A DNA stretch of 64,000 bases, from NCBI RefSeq assembly GCF_002335745.1, contig NZ_NIST01000001.1, forward strand, positions 4,464,883 to 4,528,882, written 5' to 3'. The DNA is from Evansella halocellulosilytica. GTDB taxonomy: Bacteria > Bacillota > Bacilli > Bacillales > Salisediminibacteriaceae. The stretch's first letter is position 1. Every line of letters starts with the position of its first letter. The notes beneath the pieces were generated by a model that was not told where the DNA came from, did no database searches, and saw only the letters and a program-made list of their open reading frames with translations. Shown here piece by piece: positions 35,946 to 45,341 of the stretch. Position numbers and translations under genes: made by a program.

Positions 35946-36215
35946 TTACAATAAAAAGAAAATCATCAAGACGAGTGTAATGACTGCAGCAATGAAATAA
36001 GCTGTAAGCGATGATTTATTGTTAAGCTTCCATTGCTCTATCGTTCTGATAAAAAATGATAAAGAAATTACACCAATGACAAGCGGCATAAGCTCTCGTG
36101 AAAAAATATTTAAGAAAAATAGAAACCATATAATAAGAGCACTAATTAATACGATAATATCAATTGCATAATACGGTTGAAGTCTTTTCGGTTTATCTTG
36201 ACTATTGGAAAACAT
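35946..36215 (-). CDS. Small membrane protein of unknown function
   Basis: 89 residues with three hydrophobic stretches (about 19-37, 41-59 and 69-88) after a charged start MFSNSQDKPKRLQPYY. AAAGGAGAAACAG precedes the ATG at 36215; an upstream in-frame extension would overlap the neighbouring gene and lacks a site. It follows the 36229 gene by 13 nt, so they are a two-gene unit. No family is recognised. Confidence 0.7.
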   Translation of the reverse strand: MFSNSQDKPKRLQPYYAIDIIVLISALIIWFLFFLNIFSRELMPLVIGVISLSFFIRTIEQWKLNNKSSLTAYFIAAVITLVLMIFFLL

Positions 36216-36228
36216 TCTGTTTCTCCTT

Positions 36229-36498
36229 TCAATTTTGCGAATAATCTTCATTTGTCGGAAAAAACTTTGTAAAATAAGCAGCTAAAAAGGTGAATATGAT
36301 AACAATTCCCCAAACAATGATCCCTAACAAGTCAAATGTCATCGCAACCAAAATGACAAACGCGATCATAAAAAAGCAAATCGATGTTAAATAACGTTTG
36401 ATACCTCCAGCAGACCCTTCTTTTTTCTTCGTATTTTGAATCTGCTTTAAAAAATAAATAAGGCTAATAATTAAAGCAGCTGCTAAAAGGAAATTCAT
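36229..36498 (-). CDS. Small membrane protein of unknown function
   Basis: 89 residues. The first helix begins at the start (MNFLLAAALIISLIYFL), followed by a basic loop (KQIQNTKKKEGSAGGIKRYL) and two further helices. ATG 36498 follows GGAGGAGATAACA. Together with the next gene it forms a pair of short membrane proteins inserted between rnhC and pheT, a place that differs from B. subtilis. Function unknown. Confidence 0.7.
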   Translation of the reverse strand: MNFLLAAALIISLIYFLKQIQNTKKKEGSAGGIKRYLTSICFFMIAFVILVAMTFDLLGIIVWGIVIIFTFLAAYFTKFFPTNEDYSQN

Positions 36499-36629
36499 TG
36501 TTATCTCCTCCATTCACTTAATGACAAATCGTTTTACCCCGACTCTAAACTCTACATCATTTATTTTCTATTGTTTCTCGCAATCATGCAACCCCTATTT
36601 ACTTAAACACATTTCAGTTATAAAACATG

Positions 36630-36666
36630 CAAAAGCTGACTCAAAAGCAAGTACTTTGAGTCAGCA
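36630..36666 (-). terminator. Terminator of pheST
   Basis: GCTGACTCAAAG and CTTTTGAGTCAGC form a strong stem followed by TTTTGC on the minus strand. Confidence 0.75.
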
Positions 36667-36674
36667 ACAGCAAG

Positions 36675-39095
36675 TTATGAACGTAATGTAGCTCCGATTT
36701 GTTGTTCAAGTCCAGATAATACTTTTTCGTGTACAGAGGATACATCTTCTTCGGTTAACGTTTTTTCAGGGTCTTGATAGCGCAGTGAAAAAGCTAAAGA
36801 TTTTTTGCCACGTTCTAAGTGTTCCCCTTGGTACACATCAAATAGTGAAATCGAAGTAAGGAGGTTACCGCCTAGCTCAACAATCACACGTTCAACATCT
36901 GCAGCTATAACAGATTCATCAACGACAAGAGCAATGTCACGATCGACCGCAGGGTACCTCGGAATCTGAGTATAACGTAACGATTCTGCTTCATGACTAG
37001 TTACTTTTTGAAGGTCAAGTTCAAATGTGTACGTGTCTGGCAAAGACCAGGCTTTCGCAACAGATGGATGAAGCTGGCCGATGACACCGACTGTTTCTCC
37101 TTCTACTAATAATTCAGCCGTTCTACCTGGATGATAGCCTGTGCGCTCGGCCTGTACAAACTGAACATCCCGTGACACATTCATTTCAGACAACAGTCCT
37201 TCGACGATTCCTTTAACGACGAAAAAATCTACCGATTTCTTTTCAGCTTGCCAGCTATGCATATACCATGAACCCATGAATGCGCCAGCAATCATCGTCT
37301 TTTCATCTGGTTGACGAGTAACAGTTGTCTCTTCCGTTTGGAATACAGAGCCGATTTCGTATAAATGAACATCAAGCATATTGCGGTTCTTGTTATGGCT
37401 TAATGCATCAAGCAAATGAGGTACGAGCGTTGTACGTAATGTACTTCGTTCCTCACTCATCGGTAACGCAATTTTAACGCGAGGTTTTTCATCACTTTCA
37501 AAATAAGCCTCTTTTTCAGCAGTCGTTAACGAATAATTAACTGCCTCGTGAATACCGGTACTTTCTAGAAAACGGCGAGCTTTTCGTTTTTTCTGTTGAA
37601 TCAACGTTAAGCCACCTGGTATCGTTGGTGTCGTTGGCAATGTCGTTGGAATGTTATCATAGCCGTAAAGACGGGCAACCTCTTCTACAATATCTGCTTC
37701 AATTTTTATATCATTTCGACGAGTCGGAACGTAAATATTAAATGCTCCTCCTTGCTCGTCAAATGGGAATTGCAGCTTTTGTAAAATCGATTTGACGGTA
37801 TTTACGTCAATATCTGTTCCGAGTACCGCATTGATTTTTTCGAGAGTAATCTTTACCTCATGCGGGTCTGTTTCTAATTCGTCATATGCCACAACACCGG
37901 AAAGTACTGTGCCGCCAGAGAGGTCAGCAATTAATTGTGCTGCACGTTGTGCTGCTTTTTTCACTCTGTTCGGGTCAATACCCTTTTCAAAGCGTGCACT
38001 TGAATCACTTCGTAAGCCCAGCTCGCGAGACGTTTTGCGGACAACAGTATCTTTAAAATACGCTGCTTCTAACAAAATATGTTGAGTATCATTTTGTACT
38101 TCTGATGTTGCACCGCCCATTACGCCAGCAATCGCCATCGGTTCTGTACCGTTTGTAATGACGAGATGTTCTGGTGATAACGTGCGCTCGACATCATCTA
38201 ACGATACGATTTTTTCTCCATCGTTAGCTCTGCGTACGTGTACTTGTTTTGATCCGAAGCGCTCGTAATCAAACGCGTGTAACGGCTGACCATATTCAAG
38301 CAGTACAAAGTTCGTGACGTCAACGACATTATTAATAGGACGGATCCCTGCTGCCATCAGTTTTGTCTGCAGCCACATCGGGGATGACGCAATCGTTACA
38401 TCTCTAATGATTGTTGCACCATAATACGGGTTATCTTCTTTTGCATTAACAACGACTGAAATATAATCTGATGCTCGTTCATCACCTTCGTTCACTTGCA
38501 CTTCAGGCAATGTTACCTCACGCCCAAGAATCGCACCTACTTCATATGCAACGCCAATCATGCTTAAGCAGTCAGCACGGTTTGCAGTTAAGTCAAGCTC
38601 TAACACTTCATCATGAAGATTTAAATGCTCAAGGGCATCCTCGCCAGGCACCATATCAGATGGAAAAACGAAAATTCCTTCTGAAAGCTCTTTAGAGACA
38701 AGCTTACCTTCAAATCCGAGCTCTTGTAAGGAACAAATCATCCCTTCTGAAGTTTGACCGCGGAGTTTTGCCCGTTTAATTTTCATGCCTCCAGGCAGGC
38801 GAGCACCAACTTTTGCGACTGCAACGAATTGGTCTTTTGCTACATTTTTCGCACCACAAACAATTTGTACGGGTTCTTCTTCACCAACGTCAACTTGACA
38901 TAAATTTAATTTATCTGCTTCCGGGTGCTTCTCACATGAGAGCACCTTTCCGACAACAACATTTTTTACACCTTGATTCAATGAATGAACGAGGTCAACT
39001 TCAACCCCGCTTCGTGTCAGTTTTTCAGCAACTTCATGAGCGCTAAGGTCATCTATTTCGATATATTTTTTTAACCATTGATACGATACTAGCAC
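36675..39095 (-). CDS. pheT: Phenylalanyl-tRNA synthetase beta subunit
   Basis: 806-residue non-catalytic subunit of the alpha2-beta2 enzyme; contains the editing and anticodon-binding modules. Domains in order: EMAP-like tRNA-binding OB fold (about 40-150; NVVVGKVLSCEKHPEADKL is split as VGKVLSCEKHPEADKLNLC), B3/B4 editing, B5 domain, catalytic-like core, and the C-terminal ferredoxin-fold anticodon-binding domain (from about 710). Start GTG 39095 follows GGAGGAACCAGC. 33 nt after pheS; the operon is controlled by a T-box. Confidence 0.97.
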   Translation of the reverse strand: MLVSYQWLKKYIEIDDLSAHEVAEKLTRSGVEVDLVHSLNQGVKNVVVGKVLSCEKHPEADKLNLCQVDVGEEEPVQIVCGAKNVAKDQFVAVAKVGARLPGGMKIKRAKLRGQTSEGMICSLQELGFEGKLVSKELSEGIFVFPSDMVPGEDALEHLNLHDEVLELDLTANRADCLSMIGVAYEVGAILGREVTLPEVQVNEGDERASDYISVVVNAKEDNPYYGATIIRDVTIASSPMWLQTKLMAAGIRPINNVVDVTNFVLLEYGQPLHAFDYERFGSKQVHVRRANDGEKIVSLDDVERTLSPEHLVITNGTEPMAIAGVMGGATSEVQNDTQHILLEAAYFKDTVVRKTSRELGLRSDSSARFEKGIDPNRVKKAAQRAAQLIADLSGGTVLSGVVAYDELETDPHEVKITLEKINAVLGTDIDVNTVKSILQKLQFPFDEQGGAFNIYVPTRRNDIKIEADIVEEVARLYGYDNIPTTLPTTPTIPGGLTLIQQKKRKARRFLESTGIHEAVNYSLTTAEKEAYFESDEKPRVKIALPMSEERSTLRTTLVPHLLDALSHNKNRNMLDVHLYEIGSVFQTEETTVTRQPDEKTMIAGAFMGSWYMHSWQAEKKSVDFFVVKGIVEGLLSEMNVSRDVQFVQAERTGYHPGRTAELLVEGETVGVIGQLHPSVAKAWSLPDTYTFELDLQKVTSHEAESLRYTQIPRYPAVDRDIALVVDESVIAADVERVIVELGGNLLTSISLFDVYQGEHLERGKKSLAFSLRYQDPEKTLTEEDVSSVHEKVLSGLEQQIGATLRS

Positions 39096-39128
39096 GCTGG
39101 TTCCTCCTTGTACTCTATTTTTTCAATA

Positions 39129-40163
39129 TTAAACTCGCTTAAATTGAGATAAAAATCTTGTGTCATTCGTATAGAAATGACGAATGTCATCAACCGCATA
39201 TTTTAACATCGCAAATCGTTCAACTCCCATTCCGAATGCGAAACCAGAATAATTATCTGGATCAAAACCGCTCATTCTAAGTACATTCGGATGAACCATA
39301 CCTGAGCCTAACACTTCAATCCAGCCTGTTTGCTTACATGTCCGGCATCCTTCACCATGACAAATGGCACAAGAAATATCTAATTCTGCTGAAGGTTCTG
39401 TGAATGGGAAGAAGCTAGGTCGTAGACGAATTTCACGATCTTCACCGAAATAACGTTTTACAAACGTTTCAAAAATTCCTTTTAAGTCGCTCATCTGAAT
39501 TCCTTCATCAACGACGAGCCCTTCAATTTGCATAAACTGATGAGAGTGGGTCGCATCGTCCTCATCACGGCGGTACACTTTACCTGGACAAATGATTTTC
39601 ACTGGCCCTTTTCCTTCATGTTTTTCCATCGTTCTCGTTTGTACTGGCGATGTTTGCGTACGCAGCAGTAAATCTGGCGTGATGAAAAATGTGTCTTGCA
39701 TATCTCGTGCTGGATGATGCTTAGGTAAATTTAATGATTCAAAATTATAATAGTCTGTTTCGACTTCTGGTCCTTCCGCTACGTTGAACCCCATACCGAT
39801 AAAAATATCTTCGATCGTTTCAACAACTGACGTAAGCGGATGACGGCTTCCTTTGTTTACTGGGCGTGCAGGAAGAGTCACATCGATACTTTCAGCTTTA
39901 AGTCGCTCAGTTAATGCTGCTTCTTCAAGCTTCTGTTCTTTTGATTCTATTGCACTTTGAACATCTCCGCGTACTTCATTTGCTTTTTGTCCGACGACAG
40001 GTCGCTCCTCTTTGGACAGCTTCCCCATTCCTTTCAGTACTTCTGTAATCGGACCTTTTTTACCTAAGTAAGCAACTTTTAACTCTTTTAAGTCGTTTAC
40101 GGTTTGTGAAGCTTCAACTTTTTGAAGTGCTTCGTCTCTCAATTGCTGCAGACGGTCTAACAT
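39129..40163 (-). CDS. pheS: Phenylalanyl-tRNA synthetase alpha subunit
   Basis: 344-residue class II catalytic subunit that charges tRNA-Phe. N-terminal coiled coil (about 1-85) for tRNA contact. Motif 2 lies in the [22 protein letters not shown] region and motif 3 in [13 protein letters not shown]. The zinc-like cysteines [12 protein letters not shown] near 266-277 are typical. AAAGGAGGAAAAAAGTT precedes the ATG. First gene of pheST behind a T-box leader. Confidence 0.98.
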   Translation of the reverse strand: MLDRLQQLRDEALQKVEASQTVNDLKELKVAYLGKKGPITEVLKGMGKLSKEERPVVGQKANEVRGDVQSAIESKEQKLEEAALTERLKAESIDVTLPARPVNKGSRHPLTSVVETIEDIFIGMGFNVAEGPEVETDYYNFESLNLPKHHPARDMQDTFFITPDLLLRTQTSPVQTRTMEKHEGKGPVKIICPGKVYRRDEDDATHSHQFMQIEGLVVDEGIQMSDLKGIFETFVKRYFGEDREIRLRPSFFPFTEPSAELDISCAICHGEGCRTCKQTGWIEVLGSGMVHPNVLRMSGFDPDNYSGFAFGMGVERFAMLKYAVDDIRHFYTNDTRFLSQFKRV

Positions 40164-40249
40164 AACTTTTTTCCTCCTTTAATGTCTAAGGACACGATAA
40201 TTTTCACGTCATATATTTGTATAAATTTTGCGGCATGCACCATTTTAAC

Positions 40250-40541
40250 GACAAAAAAGCCTTCGCTCCCAAAAGGGACGAAAGCTCGCGGTACCACCCT
40301 TATTAATGAAAAACGAACACTCTCGCTTTTACATTCACTCAAGTAGAAGATAACGGACTTCAAACCGGATCATCTTCGCAAGCAGATTCACTTGCGGTCC
40401 AATGTCAACTCCAGAGCGAATTCGGCCGGGCTCCACGTAGATATGCTTTCAGTCTATGGCATATCCTCCCTGGAAGGGAACGATCAGCGTACTACTCTCT
40501 TTCATCGTTTTTAAAATAATGATTGACGTTGTACATTTATG
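40250..40541 (-). promoter_or_regulatory. T-box leader of pheST (Phe specifier)
   Basis: The minus-strand leader contains the T-box AGGGTGGTACCGCGAGC, whose core pairs with uncharged tRNA acceptor ends. It is followed by a terminator (GTCCC/GGGAGC stem, then TTTTTTG, near 40250-40285). Upstream stem I carries GAATTC, with TTC at 40420-40418 as the likely phenylalanine specifier. Uncharged tRNA-Phe should prevent termination and raise pheST expression. Confidence 0.92.
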
Positions 40542-40547
40542 TTACAC

Positions 40548-40576
40548 ATTATATAAGGTTTTGTTCCGATTCGCAA
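40548..40576 (-). promoter_or_regulatory. Sigma-A promoter of pheST
   Basis: TTGCGA (-35), 17 nt, TATAAT (-10) on the minus strand, directly upstream of the T-box leader. Confidence 0.8.
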
Positions 40577-40660
40577 ATAAATTTCGCAAAAACAGACACA
40601 TCTTAGAAAAGTGCAAGGCGCCCGAATTTATATATATTCTTAGTTTCCGAGTTGAGACGA

Positions 40661-41416
40661 TCAGCTTTCTCTTAAGTGATATAAAAGAATTCCAGCTGCA
40701 ACCCCTACATTTAATGACTCTGCGTTACCGAAAATCGGAATATATAAATTTTGATCACACATCGATAACAACGATTCTTGAACCCCGCTTCCTTCATTGC
40801 CTAAAATGAGGGCGAAATGTTCCTGTGGCTGTATCGCAGTATAGGTGCTCCCTTGCAATGATGTGCCAAAAACAGGAATTTCATTTTCTTTACATATCTG
40901 AATAGCTTCTTCTAGATTCATTTTTTGTACAGGTATATGGAACAATGACCCTTGTGTTGCACGAATGACTTTCCCGTTAAAAGGATCAGCAGTTCCTTCT
41001 CCTAGAACAACACCTGTCAGCCCTGCAGCATCTGCTGTTCGAATCATACCACCTATGTTCCCTGGATCCTGCACACCATCGATAAAAAGAAACTTCCCTT
41101 CCTCCAAAGGAAGGTTTTCATTGTCCGGCAGTTCACAAATTGCAGCGAAGCCTTGTGGCGTTTCCGTCTCACATATTTCTCTCATCACTTTATCCGTCAC
41201 TTCGATAAGCTCTAAATTCAAGGCTTTCCATTGTGAGGGAAGCTCTTTTCCTTCGGCGATGATGAGGGATTTTATCGGAACGTCAGCTTTCAACGCTTCT
41301 TCAATTAAATGAGTTCCTTCTAACAAAAATAATCCGGACTTTTCTCGGCCTTTTTTTGTTTGTAGCTTTTTCCAAGCTTTTACTTTTGGGTTTTGTAATG
41401 ATTCTATCATTTCCAT
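40661..41416 (-). CDS. ysgA: TrmH/SpoU family RNA methyltransferase (YsgA)
   Basis: 251-residue SPOUT-class 2'-O-ribose methyltransferase, likely acting on 23S rRNA. N-terminal L30e-like substrate-binding part with FLLEGTHLIEEAL, then the three SpoU motifs: DPGNIGGMIRTADAAG, LILGNEGSGV and IPIFGNAESLNVGVAAGILL. AAAGGATCG precedes the ATG. It lies next to sspI and upstream of pheS, the same place as B. subtilis ysgA. The exact nucleotide modified is not known from sequence. Confidence 0.92.
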   Translation of the reverse strand: MEMIESLQNPKVKAWKKLQTKKGREKSGLFLLEGTHLIEEALKADVPIKSLIIAEGKELPSQWKALNLELIEVTDKVMREICETETPQGFAAICELPDNENLPLEEGKFLFIDGVQDPGNIGGMIRTADAAGLTGVVLGEGTADPFNGKVIRATQGSLFHIPVQKMNLEEAIQICKENEIPVFGTSLQGSTYTAIQPQEHFALILGNEGSGVQESLLSMCDQNLYIPIFGNAESLNVGVAAGILLYHLRES

Positions 41417-41638
41417 TTCATTCGATCCTTTCTATTATGAACAGCAGTAAGTATTCTTTGTCCTTTATAGAACAACACTTTTCATCTCATTTACCGCTAC
41501 CGCAGGTGTCTTCAGTATGTCAATTACTAAATGAATAATCATTATGAAAACAGTCTTAATGGCGAGAGCCTTAGTTGCAGTTATACTATTGTCTATAGGT
41601 TTTATCAATACGAATCGTATAAAAAAATTCATTTCTTT

Positions 41639-41669
41639 GTCATAATCTTACCCGATAACATACATACTA
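41639..41669 (+). promoter_or_regulatory. Candidate sigma-G promoter of sspI
   Basis: GTCATA, 18 nt, CATACTA, about 70 nt before the sspI start. The -10 fits the forespore sigma-G/sigma-F type and the gene is a forespore gene; the -35 match is partial. Confidence 0.45.
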
Positions 41670-41738
41670 TAACAGATTAAATGGCCAAGTTCGATATTGG
41701 CTTTCGATCGATACTATATAATGAAAGGAAGATTCCAC

Positions 41739-41948
41739 ATGAGCTTTAACTTACGTGGTGCCATTATGCAAAACGTACAAGGGAGTAATCAAGAAGAAGT
41801 AGAAGCGACAATTGTCGATGCAGTTCAAAGCGGTGAGGAAAAAATGCTCCCTGGTTTGGGTGTGTTATTTGAAGTATATTGGCAAAATGCAAGTGACCAA
41901 GAAAAGCAAGAAGTAGTGAATCAAATTTCTCAAGGGCTGCAAAAATAA
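41739..41948 (+). CDS. sspI: Small acid-soluble spore protein SspI
   Basis: A 69-residue minor SASP made in the forespore. It closely resembles B. subtilis SspI, with the stretches [19 protein letters not shown] and [15 protein letters not shown] chose ATG 41739 behind AAAGGAAGATTCCAC; an upstream frame to 41697 adds unrelated residues. Divergent from ysgA and convergent with the M42 peptidase gene, sharing a terminator with the latter. Confidence 0.95.
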   Translation: MSFNLRGAIMQNVQGSNQEEVEATIVDAVQSGEEKMLPGLGVLFEVYWQNASDQEKQEVVNQISQGLQK

Positions 41949-41983
41949 AAAATATGTCACATACGCTCATCAAATAGAATGTA

Positions 41984-42019
41984 TATAAAAGCTGACCCTT
42001 ATTGGATCAGCTTTTATTA
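41984..42019. terminator. Shared terminator of sspI and the M42 peptidase gene
   Basis: AAAAGCTGA and TCAGCTTTT arms around an 11-nt loop; the A and T flanks serve both strands between the convergent genes. Confidence 0.8.
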
Positions 42020-42023
42020 TGCT

Positions 42024-43100
42024 TTATTGAAATGTAATCTCATCAACTGTCTTTCGGTCAAGCTTTTTAATAACTTCAACGATGAGTTTTACAGCATTTT
42101 CGAAGTCATCTCTATGGAGAATGGCTGCATGTGTATGAATATAGCGCGTTGCAATTGTAATCGATAACGCCGGTACACCATTTGCAGTCAAATGAATCGC
42201 TCCCGAGTCGGTTCCACCGCCAGGTACACTGTCAAACTGGTATGGAATTTCTTTTTCATCAGCTGTATTTGTCACAAAATCACGCAGCCCTTTATGTGAT
42301 ACCATCGATGCATCATACATAATAATTTGCGGACCATCGCCCATTTTGGCAAGAGCATCTTTATCTGTTACACCTGGAGTGTCCCCTGCAATGCCAACGT
42401 CAACGGCAAAGCCGATGTCTGGCTGAATATGGTGTGCAGACGTTCTTGCTCCACGTAGGCCTATTTCTTCTTGAACAGTCCCTACACCGTATACAGTATT
42501 TGGGTGCTGTTCACCTTTTAAGCGGCGAAGTACCTCAATTGCAATCGCACAGCCGATACGATTGTCCCACGCTTTTGCCATCAGCATTTTTTCATTTTTC
42601 ATCACCGTAAATTCGCAAACTGGGACAACTGAATCTCCTGGACGAACACCAAACTCTTCCGCTTCTTCACGACTCGTCGCACCAATATCGATAAACATTT
42701 CTTTTTTATCAACCGATTTTTTACGTGCTTCTGGCGGTAAAATATGAGGTGGTTTTGATCCAATCACACCAGGTACATTTCCATTTCGAGTCATCACCGT
42801 TACACGTTGGGCAAGCATCACTTGCTCCCACCAACCGCCAACACATTGAAATTTCAAATATCCACGGTCATCGATGTTCGTTACCATAAAACCAATTTCA
42901 TCTAAATGGCCTGCAACCATGATCTTAGGACCGTCAGCATCTCCAGTTTTCTTTGCAATTAAACTCCCTAAGTGATCAGTCTCAACTTCATCTGCAAAAG
43001 GCGAAATATACTTTTTCATGACATCACGAGCTTCACGTTCATTGCCTGGGATCCCATTCGCATCTGTTAGATCCTTCAGCATCTTCAACATATCTTCCAT
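42024..43100 (-). CDS. ysdC: M42 family aminopeptidase (YsdC-like)
   Basis: 358-residue cobalt or zinc aminopeptidase of the tetrahedral (TET) M42 family, a cytosolic peptide-degrading enzyme. Metal ligands: H65 and D67 in [11 protein letters not shown] in [10 protein letters not shown], the catalytic and ligand glutamates in [10 protein letters not shown], a later aspartate in [10 protein letters not shown], and H near [10 protein letters not shown]. An ATG at 43091 with AGGAG 9 nt upstream is an alternative start to 43100. Same neighbourhood as B. subtilis ysdC, although here the gene is separated from ysdB by a dUTPase gene. Confidence 0.9.
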   Translation of the reverse strand: MEDMLKMLKDLTDANGIPGNEREARDVMKKYISPFADEVETDHLGSLIAKKTGDADGPKIMVAGHLDEIGFMVTNIDDRGYLKFQCVGGWWEQVMLAQRVTVMTRNGNVPGVIGSKPPHILPPEARKKSVDKKEMFIDIGATSREEAEEFGVRPGDSVVPVCEFTVMKNEKMLMAKAWDNRIGCAIAIEVLRRLKGEQHPNTVYGVGTVQEEIGLRGARTSAHHIQPDIGFAVDVGIAGDTPGVTDKDALAKMGDGPQIIMYDASMVSHKGLRDFVTNTADEKEIPYQFDSVPGGGTDSGAIHLTANGVPALSITIATRYIHTHAAILHRDDFENAVKLIVEVIKKLDRKTVDEITFQ

Positions 43101-43226
43101 CTCCTATGTACCCCCTATTGAAATAAAAAAGTTTAAAAATTATGTCACTTCTTTCATTATACCGACATTATTCAATTATCTCAATTTTCGATTCTCGAAA
43201 TAATCCTTTCAATGGAGATATACCTT

Positions 43227-43727
43227 TTAATACCCGCTATTTTGTCGTTCATGGTTCACTTCATTTTTCTCATTGTAAGCATTGATAATCTCATTTTCTG
43301 AAAAACCTAAAGCAGACCCTAATGATAAATAAGCTTCAAATAACCTTATAAATTGACCTCGGTTCCCATTTTCCCTTAACAATCCGATTGCATCTATAAC
43401 TGAGAAGAAATAAGGTACGAGAGCATTTCCCTCTTTTTTCTCTTCTATTCTGAATGAAATGGTTCCCTTATCTTCATATCCGTATTTGAGTCCAACAGAC
43501 AAAATAAAGTGAATGCCGTCAACGTATTCTTCAAGAATTTTCCCTCTTGGTGAAGGGCTTTTCTCACTCCAAAATTTAAAACAGCGCGTTTCATTTGCTA
43601 GTTCAGCTAACTCGACATGTAAGGCCATTAATTTTCGATCAAGTAAGGACTCATTTTGTAATCCGTGTTTTGTCTCAATATGAGTGTCTAACTCTTTTTG
43701 TTTTTTATATAATGTTGTAAAGTCCAT
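43227..43727 (-). CDS. Dimeric dUTP pyrophosphatase (all-alpha NTP-PPase)
   Basis: 166-residue all-helical protein of the dUTPase_2/MazG-like superfamily, expected to hydrolyse dUTP to dUMP and keep uracil out of DNA. The metal-binding helices show HVELAELANETRCFKFWS (E-x2-E) and EEYVDGIHFIL (E-x3-D). ATG 43727 follows CGGAGTGAAACG; the longer frame to 43829 is not supported. It is inserted between ysdC and ysdB compared with B. subtilis. Confidence 0.85.
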   Translation of the reverse strand: MDFTTLYKKQKELDTHIETKHGLQNESLLDRKLMALHVELAELANETRCFKFWSEKSPSPRGKILEEYVDGIHFILSVGLKYGYEDKGTISFRIEEKKEGNALVPYFFSVIDAIGLLRENGNRGQFIRLFEAYLSLGSALGFSENEIINAYNEKNEVNHERQNSGY

Positions 43728-43861
43728 CGTTTCACTCCGTTCGTAAAAGGATATGTGTCGAAAAAATAACAATGAGCTTCTCTCAATTCCAATGAAAATC
43801 ATGATTTTCATTGATTTTATTTCGCTCATTCCATTATTATAGCAGAGAAAATACTCGATTT

Positions 43862-43887
43862 TGAAACCTTTCTCTTAGCCACTCGTA
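43862..43887 (+). promoter_or_regulatory. Sigma-W promoter of ysdB
   Basis: TGAAAC, 16 nt, CGTA: an exact match to the sigma-W consensus, about 110 nt before the ysdB start. B. subtilis ysdB is a known member of the sigma-W cell-envelope stress regulon. Confidence 0.8.
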
Positions 43888-43997
43888 AACATAGCGAGAA
43901 ATGATTTTCAGATTTGAATCCATACGTTTGTGGGAATATAAAAATAAGAATCTGTTTTAAGTATGAAAAAAACAGAGCTCTTTAAGGGGAGATTACG

Positions 43998-44399
43998 ATG
44001 ACCGTTATATTATTTCGTTTATTCCTTCTCATTGCTGTCGGAATTATTATATATAGTGTAATTAAATATTTTATTGATCCACGACGAAAACTTGAGGCCT
44101 CTCACCGCCAAGGAGAATTTTATTTACTTGATGAACCAGATAATGTCCGAAAAAATTTGTTGTTCACTTATCGTAATGTCATGTTCGAAGGCGAAAAGTT
44201 TTTAGGGACGACAGAAGAGTCATTTGAAGTGACATCGATTATGATTTGGACAGAAAATACTGATCGGCTTAAAGGACTAAGCAAAAAGGACTTTAAATTT
44301 ATTGAAAAGGAAATTATGATTCGTTATCCTAAAGCAAAAATAGAGTGGAAACGTCCGATCAGTGACTTGTTAAAGCAAATGAAAAAAGAAGTAAAATAG
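43998..44399 (+). CDS. ysdB: YsdB, sigma-W regulated membrane-anchored protein
   Basis: 133 residues. One N-terminal membrane helix (about 5-26) is followed by a cytosolic domain starting DPRRKLEASHRQGEFYLLD. The sequence resembles B. subtilis YsdB, and the gene has the expected sigma-W promoter. AAGGGGAGATTACG precedes the ATG. The molecular function is unknown, but antibiotic and cell-envelope stress should induce it. Followed by an intrinsic terminator. Confidence 0.88.
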   Translation: MTVILFRLFLLIAVGIIIYSVIKYFIDPRRKLEASHRQGEFYLLDEPDNVRKNLLFTYRNVMFEGEKFLGTTEESFEVTSIMIWTENTDRLKGLSKKDFKFIEKEIMIRYPKAKIEWKRPISDLLKQMKKEVK

Positions 44400-44411
44400 C
44401 GATTAGTAATA

Positions 44412-44443
44412 AGAGCCAGGCGCTCCAAAGTCTGGCTTTTTTT
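44412..44443 (+). terminator. Terminator of ysdB
   Basis: AGCCAG/CTGGCT stem followed by TTTTTTT. Confidence 0.8.
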
Positions 44444-44460
44444 CATTTCCTCTCGCTCCT

Positions 44461-44742
44461 TTAAAAAGAACTTGTAAAAATACTAAAGATGAGCAAAATA
44501 ATCATAATCGGTAAAATAATCGCAAGAATATTTAAGACTAATCCTACAATCGCAATAACCTTTCCTTTCCCCCCTGTTTTTCGCACATCCATTAACGCAA
44601 TGATACTAAAAACGAGTCCGATCAGCCCAAGTATAATTCCGATCCAGACGAATACGATCGCAGCAAGTGCTGCAATCCCAATCACTAAGGAAATGACGGA
44701 CTTTGTGTTCACTTTATCCTCCGTGAAAACTCGTTCAGACAT
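44461..44742 (-). CDS. DUF4190-type small membrane protein
   Basis: 93 residues: a short polar start (MSERVFTEDKVNTKS), then two long hydrophobic helices separated by MDVRKTGGKGK. This layout, with the ILGLIGLVFSIIALMDVRK segment, is characteristic of DUF4190-like proteins, which have no known function. ATG 44742 was chosen with AGAGGTG at 9 nt; a GTG 12 nt upstream lies within the ribosome site. Convergent with ysdB. Confidence 0.75.
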   Translation of the reverse strand: MSERVFTEDKVNTKSVISLVIGIAALAAIVFVWIGIILGLIGLVFSIIALMDVRKTGGKGKVIAIVGLVLNILAIILPIMIILLIFSIFTSSF

Positions 44743-45007
44743 AAAAAATTTCACCTCTAACTTAAAATAAAAGATAGCTTTTTTACATGTACAAAATCTA
44801 TACCTATGTTAACATATCACTTCCTCATGCTATATAGAACGTCTTTACATTCAATCCCACTTATCTTACAATCAACCTTTTGCGTATGAGTAAAAGGTTT
44901 AATGGAAGTCCGCTTAAGAGCGATTCTGAGAATCAAAACTCAGCGATAACAGTGCTTCCTAAAAAAGCACCCACAAGTAGTTGACACAAACACCTTTTGC
45001 AACCCTC
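44743..45007. other. Intergenic region before the TPP leader
   Basis: No gene. A small perfect hairpin GTGCTT/AAGCAC lies at 44952-44970. A TTGACA is present at 44981 without a suitable -10. Confidence 0.4.
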
Positions 45008-45037
45008 TTTACAAAATCGCTTTTTTATCGTTACAAT
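45008..45037 (+). promoter_or_regulatory. Probable promoter of the ykoFEDC operon
   Basis: TTTACA, 18 nt, TACAAT, ending about 30 nt before the TPP aptamer. Confidence 0.55.
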
Positions 45038-45065
45038 AGTTGTAACAACATTCATAACCATTTTC

Positions 45066-45217
45066 GCACTAGGGGTGCTGTAAAGCTGAGAGACAGGTGA
45101 AAATCCTGTTAACCCTTTGAACCCGAACTAGATAATACTAGCGTGGGGAAGTGCCAGTGACGTCATGATTAAACGTATGACTATCGCTGCATTTCCTGCT
45201 GGGAATGCAGTTTTTTA
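45066..45217 (+). promoter_or_regulatory. TPP riboswitch (THI box) with terminator
   Basis: Conserved blocks AGGGGTGCTG, CTGAGAGA, ACCCTTTGAACC and GATAATACTAGCGTGGGGAAG form the thiamin-pyrophosphate aptamer (about 45068-45154). A terminator follows: CTGCATTTC/GGGAATGCAG then TTTTTT at 45187-45217. TPP should turn the downstream transporter genes off. Confidence 0.95.
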
Positions 45218-45341
45218 TTTTCTCAGGAAAGGATAAATGGGGTTGGCTATGAATCGGCGATATCTAAGTCCTTTCCGCTTTTCCCTAACAGCGAAAATAA
45301 GGAATAATGTTGAATCTAATACAGAAATAGGAGGATGCTTC

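Noticed and set aside
44975..45007. TTGACA as the -35 of the ykoF promoter
   Set aside because: No -10 hexamer at 16-18 nt; TTTACA with TACAAT further down fits better.
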